From NCBI GenBank assembly GCA_024235655.1, contig JACKLY010000005.1, forward strand, positions 1 to 64,000: DNA of 64,000 nt. The letters are read 5' to 3'. The position numbers and the translations under genes are program-made. Origin of the DNA: Zoogloeaceae bacterium. Lineage in GTDB: Bacteria > Pseudomonadota > Gammaproteobacteria > Burkholderiales > Rhodocyclaceae. Shown here piece after piece: positions 16,856 through 24,990 of the stretch. Position 1 is the stretch's first letter; each line of letters starts with the position of its first letter. Below the pieces are notes generated by a model. That model was not told the DNA's origin. It saw only the letters and a list, made by a program, of their open reading frames with translations, and searched no databases.

Positions 16856-18154
16856 TTATGGCTGGCGTTTGTCGATCACCCTTTTAGCCTTGCCGATCGA
16901 GCGCTCGATGCCACCGATTTCGACAATATTCACCTTTGCCGAAATGCCGATATAGGATTTGATGTGGTGCTGCAGATCCTTGGCGGCAAATTCCTTTTCA
17001 GCTGCGGAGGCGTAGGTGTGTTCTGCCTTCATTTCGACATTGACCGTTATTGCATCGAGGTGGCCATCACGGAAGACTTCAATGACATAGTGCGGTGACA
17101 GGCGCTCGCGCTTGAGTATCAGTTCCTCGATCTGAGACGGGAAGACATTGACGCCACGAATGATCAGCATGTCGTCTGAGCGGCCGGTGATTTTTCCGAT
17201 CCGGCGCATCGCGCGTGCGGTTGGCGGTAACAACCGGGTCAGATCGCGCGTACGGTAGCGGATGACCGGCAGCGCCTCCTTGCTCAGCGAGGTGAACACC
17301 AGTTCGCCATCCGACCCGTCCGGCAGAACTTCCCCTGTCACCGGATCAATGATCTCCGGGTAGAAATGGTCCTCCCAGATCACCGGGCCGTCCTTGGTTT
17401 CTATGCATTCGCTGGCGACCCCCGGGCCGATGACTTCCGATAGCCCATAAATGTCGACGGCATCGATGCCGAACGTATTTTCGATTTCCGTTCGCATCTG
17501 TTCCGTCCACGGTTCGGCGCCGAACAAGCCGAGCCGGAGATTGGTTTCGCGCGGGTCGATCCCCTGACGCTTGAATTCGTCGGCGATATTCAGGATGTAC
17601 GACGGCGTCACCATGATGATGTCCGGCTGGAAATCCATGATCAGCTGTACCTGTTTCTCGGTTTGCCCGCCCGACATGGGAATGACGGTGCAACCAAGTT
17701 TTTCCGCGCCATAGTGAGCGCCCAGTCCCCCGGTAAACAGGCCGTAGCCGTAGGCAACGTGGACGATATCCCCCCGTTTCCCGCCGGAAGCGCGAATCGA
17801 GCGCGCCATCAACTGCGACCACATGTCGATATCTCTTTGCGTGTAGCCAACGACGGTCGGCTTGCCGGTGGTGCCCGATGAGGCATGGATGCGCACGACG
17901 TCTTCACGTGGCACGGCAAACATCGAGAAGGGATAGTTGTCGCGGAGATCCTGTTTGGTCGTGAACGGAAACTTCGCCAGGTCGGCGAGTGTTTTCAGAT
18001 CATCCGGGTGAACGCCGGCTGCGTCGAATTTCTGGCGATAATGCGGCACATTGTCGTAAGCGTGGCGCAGCGACCATTTCAGCCGATTTGTCTGCAGACC
18101 GACAAGTTCATCTTGGCTGGCGGTTTCGATCGGTTCAAACGCATGCGTGTTCAT
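16856..18154 (-). CDS. paaK: Phenylacetate-CoA ligase
   Basis: A 432-residue adenylate-forming enzyme that makes phenylacetyl-CoA from phenylacetate, CoA and ATP. The P-loop is HASSGTTGKPTVVGYTQRD, with YGYGLFTGGLGAHYG, GAEPWTEQMR, IYGLSEVIGPGVASEC and the C-terminal GRSDDMLIIRGVNVFPSQIE typical of PaaK. The ATG at 18154 is preferred: GGAGGG lies seven bases upstream, and a GTG directly in front is less likely. No other paa genes are nearby, so this is probably the orphan or anaerobic-pathway copy. Confidence 0.94.
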   Translation of the reverse strand: MNTHAFEPIETASQDELVGLQTNRLKWSLRHAYDNVPHYRQKFDAAGVHPDDLKTLADLAKFPFTTKQDLRDNYPFSMFAVPREDVVRIHASSGTTGKPTVVGYTQRDIDMWSQLMARSIRASGGKRGDIVHVAYGYGLFTGGLGAHYGAEKLGCTVIPMSGGQTEKQVQLIMDFQPDIIMVTPSYILNIADEFKRQGIDPRETNLRLGLFGAEPWTEQMRTEIENTFGIDAVDIYGLSEVIGPGVASECIETKDGPVIWEDHFYPEIIDPVTGEVLPDGSDGELVFTSLSKEALPVIRYRTRDLTRLLPPTARAMRRIGKITGRSDDMLIIRGVNVFPSQIEELILKRERLSPHYVIEVFRDGHLDAITVNVEMKAEHTYASAAEKEFAAKDLQHHIKSYIGISAKVNIVEIGGIERSIGKAKRVIDKRQP

Positions 18155-18243
18155 CACTTCCCCTCCCTGAATCCGTCAGTGTGTCGGGTCGTTTTGCCGA
18201 CAGCTTTGATCCATGTCAGGTTGCAAGGAGTGGTGGCGTGAGA

Positions 18244-18783
18244 TCAGCCGCTTGAAAGATGCCTGCGCGGGATGCGCTCTGCATCAAGCAAGCGTTCGAT
18301 GCGAGCGAACACTTCATAGCGAGAAAATGGCTTCTTCATGAAATCATCGGCGCCGATACGGTTGGCGTAGAACTGCTCGGTGGCCTGTTCATTACCGCTG
18401 ATCATGATGACCGGAATGCTGGCAACCGATGCCTTGCGGCGGATCGTGCGCAGTGCGGCAAAGCCATTCATGCCGGGAAGGACGATATCAAGGAAGATCA
18501 ATTCCGGCTGTTGGCTTTCACAGAGTTCCAGTCCGGTTTCTGCATCGCCGGCCTCCAGCACTTCGTATTTTGCTGAGCGCAGGATTTTTCTCAGCGCAGC
18601 GACTATGGTCGGGGAATCATCAATGATCAACACCCGAGTACCCTCTCGGGCGTTGGTTCTTTTTTGCTTGCGGCGGTCTGACCAGGCAGCAGCCGTTTTT
18701 CCTTCTTGCGCGCCCGTATCGCTGGCATCCTTGTCATCTGCAGGCTTGCCGACGATTGAGCGGAAATGGCGGAGGAGACTCAT
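18244..18783 (-). CDS. Response regulator with N-terminal extension (PilG-like receiver)
   Basis: A 179-residue single-domain response regulator. After a polar, lysine-rich extension of about 48 residues comes a receiver domain: VLIIDDSPTI supplies the acidic pocket (Asp55/Asp56), LIFLDIVLPGMNG the phosphoacceptor Asp99, and MKKPFSRYEV Lys151. There is no output domain, so it must act by protein contact, as PilG/CheY proteins do. The start overlaps the stop of the upstream M61 peptidase gene (ATGA), implying co-transcription. No dedicated kinase is adjacent. Confidence 0.88.
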   Translation of the reverse strand: MSLLRHFRSIVGKPADDKDASDTGAQEGKTAAAWSDRRKQKRTNAREGTRVLIIDDSPTIVAALRKILRSAKYEVLEAGDAETGLELCESQQPELIFLDIVLPGMNGFAALRTIRRKASVASIPVIMISGNEQATEQFYANRIGADDFMKKPFSRYEVFARIERLLDAERIPRRHLSSG

Positions 18784-20609
18784 GATCGTTTTTTTCCCTG
18801 AGGTGTTGTTCGTTCGATTTGGCGGTGGCTTTCATGCAGCCATTGCTTGCGCAAAGCGTTGTTACCCTCTGCGGTCAAAGTGCTTTTGTCGACGGCAGGC
18901 GCAGCCAGCCTGACAGTAAAGTGCATCAGCTCATCACGGCGAAAAGCATGGACTGAAACTGTTTCCCCGGGTTTCTTGCGGCCAAGCAGGCGTTCGATTG
19001 TGGTCGGGGTCATGCGCAGTTGATCAATGGCCACCAGCAGATCGCCGGCGGACAAGCCGGCGGCTTCAGCCGGGCTGCCGGAGTATACGGTCGCCAGACG
19101 GACTTCATTGCCTTCGTTGCTCAGTTTGGCGCCGAGCGCCGCCTGCTTGCTGCTCGCCTCCCTGCGGAGCTTGATGCCAAAGGGCTGCAGTAGTTTTTTC
19201 AAGGGCAGGTCGTCAGTGCCGTGAATGGTTTTACTGAAAAATGCTTTGAGTTTCATGCCGGAGAGCTCTTCCGCCAGTCTCCGGATATCGTCCTCTCCGA
19301 CACCGATGTTGCGCTGGCCATGGCGGCGCCACAGAGCGCGCATGACATCATCCAGTGAGGTCTTCCCGCCGGTTTCGTTGCGCAGGGTCAGATCCAGTGC
19401 CAACGCGGCCAGCGCTCCCTTGGTGTAATAACTGACCACGGCATTCGGGGTGTTCTCGTCCTGCCGGTAATATTTGCTCCAGGCATCAAAGCTTGATTCG
19501 GCCAGGGTTTGCTGCAGTCGGCCGGGGTTGCGCAGGACGTTGTCGATATTCTTGGCCAACAAGTCGAGCCAGTCATTCTCGGTAATCACGCCAGCGCGCA
19601 GCAGTGCCAGATCATCGTAGTAGGAGGTGAAGCCCTCGAACGCCCAGAGCAGGGAAGTGTAATTCTCCCGGTTCAGGTCATAGGGGGTGAAGGCTGCAGG
19701 TTTGATGCGTTTGACGTTCCAGGTATGGAAGTACTCATGGCTGCACAGGCCGAGAAAATTGCGATAGCGCTCTGGCATGTTGCTCATGCCGGCGTAGGGC
19801 AGGTCGTCGCGTGAGCAGAGCAGCGCTGTCGAGGCGCGATGCTCCAGCCCGCCATAGCCCTCGCCGACCGCGGTCACGAGGAAAACGTATTTTTTCATCG
19901 GCGCCGGTTCGCCGAAGAAGCGGATCTGCCATTCGCAGATTTTCTTCAGGTCGGCTGTCAGTCGGTCAAGGTCGCAGTCGTGCTGGCCGGTAATGGCGAT
20001 TTCATGGGGAATGCCGCAGGCCTTGAATTTTGCCAGCGTAAATGTACCCATCTCGACCGGATGGTCGATCAGCTCGTCGTAGTTGGCGGCGGCGTAAAGG
20101 CCGAAGCCATGCGGCTTGGCACTTTTCTTTTCCCGGGTTGCCGGGGCCAGCGCCGTGGCTACCCGCCAACCGGCGTAAGGTTTGCCATTGGGCGGCTGCA
20201 GATCGACGAGGCAGGGGCTTTCCTCCTGCCCGATGACCCGGAGAAACACACTGGTTCCATTGAAGAAGCCGTGGGTCTGGTCGAGATGAGCGCCGCGCAC
20301 CGAAAGGTCCCACGCATACACCAGGTAGTGCACAGTCAGTGCCTGCTGGCCATTGACAGCCTCTGCCTGCCAGGTGTGCTTGTCAGTCTTGGTCAGGGCG
20401 ACTGGTTTCCCGCCGGCTTCGGCTGTGATGCGAACGATGTGCCTGGCAAAATCGCGGATCAGGTAGCTCCCGGGGATCCACGCGGGCAGTGCAAATGACT
20501 GCCCTTGCAGATTGGGCCGTTCTACCCGGCAACTGACAGCGAAAAGATGTGCCTCGGGGGCGTGAGGTCTGATCGCGTAGTGAATGTGGGGTGAGGTCAT
20601 CGGATTCAT
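18780..20609 (-). CDS. M61 family metallopeptidase with PDZ domain
   Basis: A 609-residue protein of the M61 (glycyl aminopeptidase) family. The N-terminal 170 residues form the beta-sandwich domain (IPGSYLIRDFARH, HYLVYAWDLSVRGAHLD). The thermolysin-like catalytic domain contains the zinc motif His291-E-Y-F-His295 in CSHEYFHTWNVKRIKP. A PDZ domain lies near the C-terminus (YSGSPAEAAGLSAGDLLVAI). No signal peptide is visible. Starts at ATG 20609 or 20600 are both possible. It is divergent from gltI; the gltI operators lie between the two. Confidence 0.92.
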   Translation of the reverse strand: MNPMTSPHIHYAIRPHAPEAHLFAVSCRVERPNLQGQSFALPAWIPGSYLIRDFARHIVRITAEAGGKPVALTKTDKHTWQAEAVNGQQALTVHYLVYAWDLSVRGAHLDQTHGFFNGTSVFLRVIGQEESPCLVDLQPPNGKPYAGWRVATALAPATREKKSAKPHGFGLYAAANYDELIDHPVEMGTFTLAKFKACGIPHEIAITGQHDCDLDRLTADLKKICEWQIRFFGEPAPMKKYVFLVTAVGEGYGGLEHRASTALLCSRDDLPYAGMSNMPERYRNFLGLCSHEYFHTWNVKRIKPAAFTPYDLNRENYTSLLWAFEGFTSYYDDLALLRAGVITENDWLDLLAKNIDNVLRNPGRLQQTLAESSFDAWSKYYRQDENTPNAVVSYYTKGALAALALDLTLRNETGGKTSLDDVMRALWRRHGQRNIGVGEDDIRRLAEELSGMKLKAFFSKTIHGTDDLPLKKLLQPFGIKLRREASSKQAALGAKLSNEGNEVRLATVYSGSPAEAAGLSAGDLLVAIDQLRMTPTTIERLLGRKKPGETVSVHAFRRDELMHFTVRLAAPAVDKSTLTAEGNNALRKQWLHESHRQIERTTPQGKKRS

Positions 20610-20647
20610 CAAGTTTGGCTTGGGGCGATTGTATGTTCGATCGGTTT

Positions 20648-20697
20648 TGTTCGGAAATCCGAACAGAATGACTGGTTCTTGTTCGGATTGCCGAATG
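20648..20697 (+). promoter_or_regulatory. Two AauR-type operators (TTCGG-N4-CCGAA)
   Basis: Site 1 is TGTTCGGAAATCCGAACA at 20648-20665. Site 2 is TTCGGATTGCCGAA at 20682-20695, with partial matches extending to 20697. Centres are 32 bases apart, about three helical turns, so both sites face the same side of the DNA. In Pseudomonas the acidic-amino-acid regulator AauR recognises TTCGGNNNNCCGAA (recalled from the literature). The sites sit roughly 90-140 bases upstream of the predicted sigma-54 start point, the usual place for enhancer binding. Confidence 0.85.
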
Positions 20698-20759
20698 CTT
20701 CTGCCCGGGCTGGCTTGTAATTTCCTTTTAATTCAACTTGTTGTCGATAGAGAAATTGC

Positions 20760-20775
20760 TGGCATGGCATCTGCT
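20760..20775 (+). promoter_or_regulatory. gltI: Sigma-54 promoter of gltI
   Basis: TGGCATGGCATCTGCT matches the -24/-12 consensus TGGCAC-N5-TTGC closely. The invariant GG is at 20761-20762 and GC at 20773-20774, exactly ten bases apart. Transcription should begin near 20786, leaving a leader of about 50 bases before the gltI ATG. With the upstream palindromes and the linked sigma-54 activator gene, this is a well supported RpoN-dependent promoter. Confidence 0.88.
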
Positions 20776-20835
20776 AAAGAGTATCAGGCTCGAATGATGC
20801 CGGGAACAATACTTTTAACCGTTGGAGACAATTAC

Positions 20836-21732
20836 ATGAAACTACTGCCTTCCGTTTTGACCGCCGCTGTTGCCGCTGCTTTTTTTGCCGCACCTGTTGT
20901 TGCGCAGGAAAGTGCCACACTGAAGAAAGTCAAGGACACCGGTTCGATTACCCTGGGGCATCGTGAGTCGTCGATTCCCTTCTCTTACTATGATGACAAG
21001 CAGCAGGTCATTGGTTATGCGCACGAGATCCTGCTCAAGATTGCCGATGCCGTCAAAGCTGATCAGAAAATGGACAAGCTCGACATCAAGCTGATGCCGG
21101 TGACCTCCGCCAACCGGATTACGCTGGTTCAGAACGGTACGGTCGATATCGAGTGCGGTTCGACCACCAACAATACCGAGCGCCAGAAGCAGGTCAGCTT
21201 CTCCAACACCTTCTTCGTCATCGGTACGCGCATTCAGGTCAAGAAGGATGGTGGCATCAAGGACTTCCCCGATCTGGCCGGCAAGAACGTGGTGACGACC
21301 GCAGGTACGACATCCGAGCGTCTGCTGCGCAAGATGAATGAAGAGAAAAAGATGGGCATGAACATCATCTCCGCCAAGGATCACGGTGAATCGTTCCTGA
21401 CCCTGGAAACTGGCCGCGCCGTGGCCTTCATGATGGACGATGCGCTGCTCTATGGCGAAATTGCCAAGGCCAAGAAGCCGGCCGATTGGGCTGTGGTAGG
21501 AACTGCTCAGTCCAAGGAGGCTTATGGCTGCATGATCCGCAAGGATGATCCGGGCTTCAAGAAGGTCGTCGATGGCGCCATCGCCAAGCTGCAGACATCG
21601 GGCGAAATCGACAAGATCTACGCCAAGTGGTTCATGAACCCGATTCCACCGAAGGGCCTGAACTTGAACATGCCGATGTCGGATGAAATGAAGGCACTGC
21701 ACAAGGCACCGAACGACAAGGCCTTCGAGTAA
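20836..21732 (+). CDS. gltI: Glutamate/aspartate ABC transporter, periplasmic binding protein
   Basis: A 298-residue family 3 solute-binding protein. It begins with a signal peptide (MKLLPSVLTAAVAAAFFAAP, cleavage after VVAQ-proximal Ala). Ligand-binding landmarks are IPFSYYDDKQQVIGYAHEI, VDIECGSTTNNTERQKQVSF and VTTAGTTSERLLRK, typical of the GltI/DEBP group for acidic amino acids. ATG 20836 has a GGAGA site eight bases upstream. It is the first gene of gltIJKL and should be highly expressed from the sigma-54 promoter. Confidence 0.95.
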   Translation: MKLLPSVLTAAVAAAFFAAPVVAQESATLKKVKDTGSITLGHRESSIPFSYYDDKQQVIGYAHEILLKIADAVKADQKMDKLDIKLMPVTSANRITLVQNGTVDIECGSTTNNTERQKQVSFSNTFFVIGTRIQVKKDGGIKDFPDLAGKNVVTTAGTTSERLLRKMNEEKKMGMNIISAKDHGESFLTLETGRAVAFMMDDALLYGEIAKAKKPADWAVVGTAQSKEAYGCMIRKDDPGFKKVVDGAIAKLQTSGEIDKIYAKWFMNPIPPKGLNLNMPMSDEMKALHKAPNDKAFE

Positions 21733-21780
21733 CTGAGTCGACCCTGGTGGCGCACCGTCAGGTGTGCCACCGCATGGATT

Positions 21781-21803
21781 CCGGCGGGCCGCGTGCCCGC
21801 CGG
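21781..21803 (+). promoter_or_regulatory. Stem-loop between gltI and gltJ
   Basis: CCGGCGGGC at 21781-21789 and GCCCGCCGG at 21795-21803 form a perfect nine-pair GC-rich stem with a five-base loop. No T-run follows. Hairpins at this place, after a binding-protein gene, commonly protect the upstream mRNA and give more binding protein than permease. Confidence 0.7.
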
Positions 21804-21837
21804 ATACCCGATCAACCTTTTAGCGGCTGATACCACC

Positions 21838-22575
21838 ATGTCCTATAACTGGAACTGGGGCGTTTTTCTTGAGCCCACGGTGAGCGGCAATGATACCTAC
21901 ATGGGCTGGCTGTTGACCGGCCTCAAGTGGACCGTTTCCCTCTCTCTCTCCGCCTGGGTCATTGCCCTTGTTGTCGGCTCGATTGTCGGCATTCTGCGTA
22001 CTGCACCTAACCGATGGCTGTCCGGTCTGGCGACTGCTTATGTCGAACTGTTCCGCAACATTCCATTGCTGGTGCAATTGTTCATCTGGTATTTCGTGCT
22101 GCCGGAATTGTTGCCCGAAAAAATGGGCATGGCGTTCAAGCAAAGCAATCCACTCTGGCAGCAGTTCTTCGCTGCGATGCTCTGTCTGGGGTTGTTTACC
22201 GCCGCCCGAGTAGCCGAGCAGGTGCGTGCCGGCATTGAATCGCTGCCCAAAGGGCAGAAGGCTGCCGGTCTGGCAATGGGGTTCACTCTGCCGCAGGTCT
22301 ATCGCTATGTGCTGATGCCGATGGCGTACCGCATCATCCTGCCGCCGATCACTTCCGAGTTTCTCAATATTTTCAAGAATTCCGCCGTGGCGACCACCAT
22401 CGGCCTCATCGAGCTCAGCCGTCAGGCTCAGCAGCTGGTCGATTACACAGCGCAGCCGTATGAGGCATTCATTGCCGTTACGCTGCTCTACCTGATGATC
22501 AACGTAACCGTCATGTACCTGATGCGTCATGTCGAAATGAAAGTCCGCATTCCGGGCTTCATCGGGGGGAAATGA
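21838..22575 (+). CDS. gltJ: Glutamate/aspartate ABC transporter permease GltJ
   Basis: A 245-residue inner-membrane permease of the polar amino acid (HisM/GltJ) family with about five or six helices. Family motifs seen are VELFRNIPLLVQLFIWYF and the EAA loop region EQVRAGIESLPKGQKAAGLA. The N-terminal MSYNWNWGVFLEP is typical of GltJ. ATG 21838 fits homologues, although its ribosome site is poor, which together with the upstream hairpin would lower its yield relative to GltI. Confidence 0.94.
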   Translation: MSYNWNWGVFLEPTVSGNDTYMGWLLTGLKWTVSLSLSAWVIALVVGSIVGILRTAPNRWLSGLATAYVELFRNIPLLVQLFIWYFVLPELLPEKMGMAFKQSNPLWQQFFAAMLCLGLFTAARVAEQVRAGIESLPKGQKAAGLAMGFTLPQVYRYVLMPMAYRIILPPITSEFLNIFKNSAVATTIGLIELSRQAQQLVDYTAQPYEAFIAVTLLYLMINVTVMYLMRHVEMKVRIPGFIGGK

Positions 22576-22578
22576 GCC

Positions 22579-23253
22579 ATGTACGAACTTGACTGGACCT
22601 CAATCCCCGGTGCCATCCCCCTGCTGCTCAAGGGCATGATGACCACTCTGGAAGTGACGATCACGGCCATCATTGTCGGCATCATCTGGGGCACCGTGCT
22701 GGCTGTTGCCCGACTTGGGCATAACCCTGTGCTGTCGAAACTTTCTGCCGGCTACGTCAATCTGTTCCGCTCGGTGCCGCTGGTGATGGTCATCCTGTGG
22801 TTTTACCTGATTGTTCCGCAAGCCCTGAAAGCGATCTTTGGTGACGACATCGGCGATATCCGGCTGGCATCAGCGCTGGTCGCCTTTGCCCTGTTCGAGG
22901 CGGCTTATTACTCCGAGATCATTCGTGCCGGCATTCAGAGCGTGCCGAAAGGCCAGGTGTCGGCCGGGCTGGCGCTGGGACTGACGCAAGGCCAGACGAT
23001 GCGCATGATTGTCCTGCCGCAGGCCTTCCGCAACATGACGCCGCTGTTGCTGACACAAGCGATCATTCTTTTTCAGGACACTTCCCTGGTGTACGTGATC
23101 GGTCTTTCCGACTTTTTCGGGACTGCGTACAAGGTGGGTGATCGCGACGGCCGGCTGGTTGAACTGCTGCTCTTTGCCGGTGCCATCTATTTCGTTATCT
23201 GCTTCTCCGCCTCGCAGCTGGTGAAGCGCTTGCAAGCGAGGTTCGTGAAATGA
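22579..23253 (+). CDS. gltK: Glutamate/aspartate ABC transporter permease GltK
   Basis: A 224-residue permease partner of GltJ. It shows the same family motifs: YVNLFRSVPLVMVILWFYL and the EAA loop SEIIRAGIQSVPKGQVSAGL. The sequence YELDWTSIPGAIPLLLKGM at the N-terminus is characteristic of GltK. It follows gltJ by three bases and overlaps the gltL ATG by four bases, consistent with stoichiometric assembly in the membrane. Confidence 0.94.
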   Translation: MYELDWTSIPGAIPLLLKGMMTTLEVTITAIIVGIIWGTVLAVARLGHNPVLSKLSAGYVNLFRSVPLVMVILWFYLIVPQALKAIFGDDIGDIRLASALVAFALFEAAYYSEIIRAGIQSVPKGQVSAGLALGLTQGQTMRMIVLPQAFRNMTPLLLTQAIILFQDTSLVYVIGLSDFFGTAYKVGDRDGRLVELLLFAGAIYFVICFSASQLVKRLQARFVK

Positions 23254-23978
23254 TTGAAATCGAGAATATTTCGAAGTGGTACGGCCAGTTCCGGGTGCTC
23301 ACCGATTGCAGCACGAGCATCCGCAAGGGTGAGGTGGTTGTCGTCTGCGGACCTTCCGGCTCCGGGAAGTCGACGCTGATCAAATGTGTCAATGGTCTGG
23401 AACCGTTTCAGAAAGGCCAGATCGTCGTCAATGGAACGCCGGTGAATGACCCGAAAACCAACTTGCCCAAGTTGCGCTCGCATGTTGGCATGGTGTTCCA
23501 GAATTTCGAGTTGTTTCCGCACATGACGATCACCGACAACCTGACCATTGCACAGGAAAAGGTGCTTGGTCGTTCGAAGGACGAGGCGCGTGAAAACGGG
23601 CTCAAGCTCCTGGACCGTGTCGGGCTGATGGCGCAGGCCGAAAAACACCCCGGACAACTGTCGGGCGGCCAGCAGCAGCGCGTGGCCATTGCCCGTGCGC
23701 TGGCGATGGACCCGATCTGCATGCTGTTCGATGAACCAACCTCGGCGCTTGACCCGGAAATGGTCAACGAAGTGCTCGACGTCATGGTCGAACTGGCCCA
23801 GGAAGGCATGACCATGATGTGCGTGACCCATGAAATGGGATTTGCCCGCAAGGTGGCGCACCGGGTGATCTTCATGGACGAGGGGAAAATCATCGAAGAC
23901 GCGACCAAGGATGACTTTTTCGGCACGCCCCGTTCGGATCGTGCACAGCAGTTCCTGGCAAAAATCCTGCAGCACTGA
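23250..23978 (+). CDS. gltL: Glutamate/aspartate ABC transporter ATP-binding protein GltL
   Basis: A 242-residue ABC ATPase that powers the GltJK permease. Walker A is GPSGSGKSTLIKCVNG, the Q-loop is VFQNFELFPHMT, the signature is LSGGQQQRVAIARAL, Walker B is MLFDEPTSALDPEM and the switch His is in CVTHEMGFA. Full family length. The start overlaps gltK. This is the last gene of the transporter proper; a second binding protein follows after 71 bases. Confidence 0.96.
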   Translation: MIEIENISKWYGQFRVLTDCSTSIRKGEVVVVCGPSGSGKSTLIKCVNGLEPFQKGQIVVNGTPVNDPKTNLPKLRSHVGMVFQNFELFPHMTITDNLTIAQEKVLGRSKDEARENGLKLLDRVGLMAQAEKHPGQLSGGQQQRVAIARALAMDPICMLFDEPTSALDPEMVNEVLDVMVELAQEGMTMMCVTHEMGFARKVAHRVIFMDEGKIIEDATKDDFFGTPRSDRAQQFLAKILQH

Positions 23979-23998
23979 CCCTTACCTGACCTGACCCG

Positions 23999-24030
23999 CC
24001 CGGCGGAAAAATAAAACCCATACCGCCGGG
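23999..24030 (+). promoter_or_regulatory. Stem-loop between gltL and the second binding protein gene
   Basis: CCCGGCGG at 23999-24006 can pair with CCGCCGGG at 24023-24030 across a 16-base A-rich loop. No T-run follows, so full termination is unlikely. It may tune transcription or mRNA stability between gltL and the next gene, whose ribosome site lies just beyond. Confidence 0.5.
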
Positions 24031-24049
24031 TTCTTCGAGGAGACAGAAA

Positions 24050-24940
24050 TTGAATGCACTTCGTCGTGCAGGGCTTCCTGCATTCCTGCTTGCTGTGATG
24101 ATCAGCGCACCGGCCATCGCCGGAACCGTGCTCGACCGGGTTTCCGGTAGCGGCGTTGTCAACATCGGCTATCGCGATTCCTCGCCGCCATTTTCCTACC
24201 TGGATCAAGATCGCCAGCCGGTCGGCTATTCCCTGGATATCTGCCGGAAAGTGGTCGATGCGATGCAGAAAACCCTGCATCGTCCGTTGTCCGTCCGCTA
24301 TGTGCCGGTTACCTCTGCGACCCGCATTGACGCCGTACAAAAGGGTGAGGTCGACCTCGAATGCGGTACCACGACCAGTACCGCCGAACGGCGGCAGAAG
24401 GTGGCATTCACCGTGCCGACCTACATTGCCACGACCCGTCTGCTGGTACGTGCCGGGAGCGGCATACGGTCGATCAACGACCTGTCGGGAAAAATCGTCG
24501 TAACGACGCGCGGTACCACCGCCGCAAAAATATTCAGCGACACCAACGAACGCAGAACGTTGCGCGCATCGCTGGTTGAAGCGAAGGATCATGCCGAATC
24601 ATTCGAGATCCTGCAGTCCGGCAAGGCCGACGCCTTCATCATGGACGACGTGCTGCTCTATAGCCTCCGCGCTTCATCCGGTGCGCCGGAGAAGTTCGAA
24701 GTGACGCGCGAGGCGATGAACATCGAGCCGCTGGCAATCATGTTCCCGAAGGACGATCCGGCGTTCAAGAAGCTGGTCGATGACGAGGTCTCGCGAATGA
24801 TCGTCGATAACGAGATTCATCGCATCTATCGGCGCTGGTTCGAGTCGCGGATCCCGCCGAAGGGCATCAACCTGCAGTTGCCGATGAGCTATCTGCTGCG
24901 AGATTCTTTCAAGGCGCCGACCGACTGGCTGCCGAACTGA
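24050..24940 (+). CDS. Second amino-acid ABC transporter periplasmic binding protein (GltI paralogue)
   Basis: A 296-residue family 3 solute-binding protein clearly paralogous to GltI, with RDSSPPFSYLDQDRQPVGYS, VDLECGTTTSTAERRQKVAF and VVTTRGTTAAKIFSD in the same order. A signal peptide precedes it (PAFLLAVMISAPAIAG). The start is TTG at 24050: GGAG lies six bases upstream and no in-frame ATG precedes the homology. It has no permease of its own, so it probably feeds GltJKL and widens ligand range, or presents ligand to the adjacent chemoreceptor. The role is inferred. Confidence 0.88.
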   Translation: MNALRRAGLPAFLLAVMISAPAIAGTVLDRVSGSGVVNIGYRDSSPPFSYLDQDRQPVGYSLDICRKVVDAMQKTLHRPLSVRYVPVTSATRIDAVQKGEVDLECGTTTSTAERRQKVAFTVPTYIATTRLLVRAGSGIRSINDLSGKIVVTTRGTTAAKIFSDTNERRTLRASLVEAKDHAESFEILQSGKADAFIMDDVLLYSLRASSGAPEKFEVTREAMNIEPLAIMFPKDDPAFKKLVDDEVSRMIVDNEIHRIYRRWFESRIPPKGINLQLPMSYLLRDSFKAPTDWLPN

Positions 24941-24990
24941 GTGTTACCCCGGCTACACCAAGTCCGGGGAGTTCGATGAGGGACAGCATC

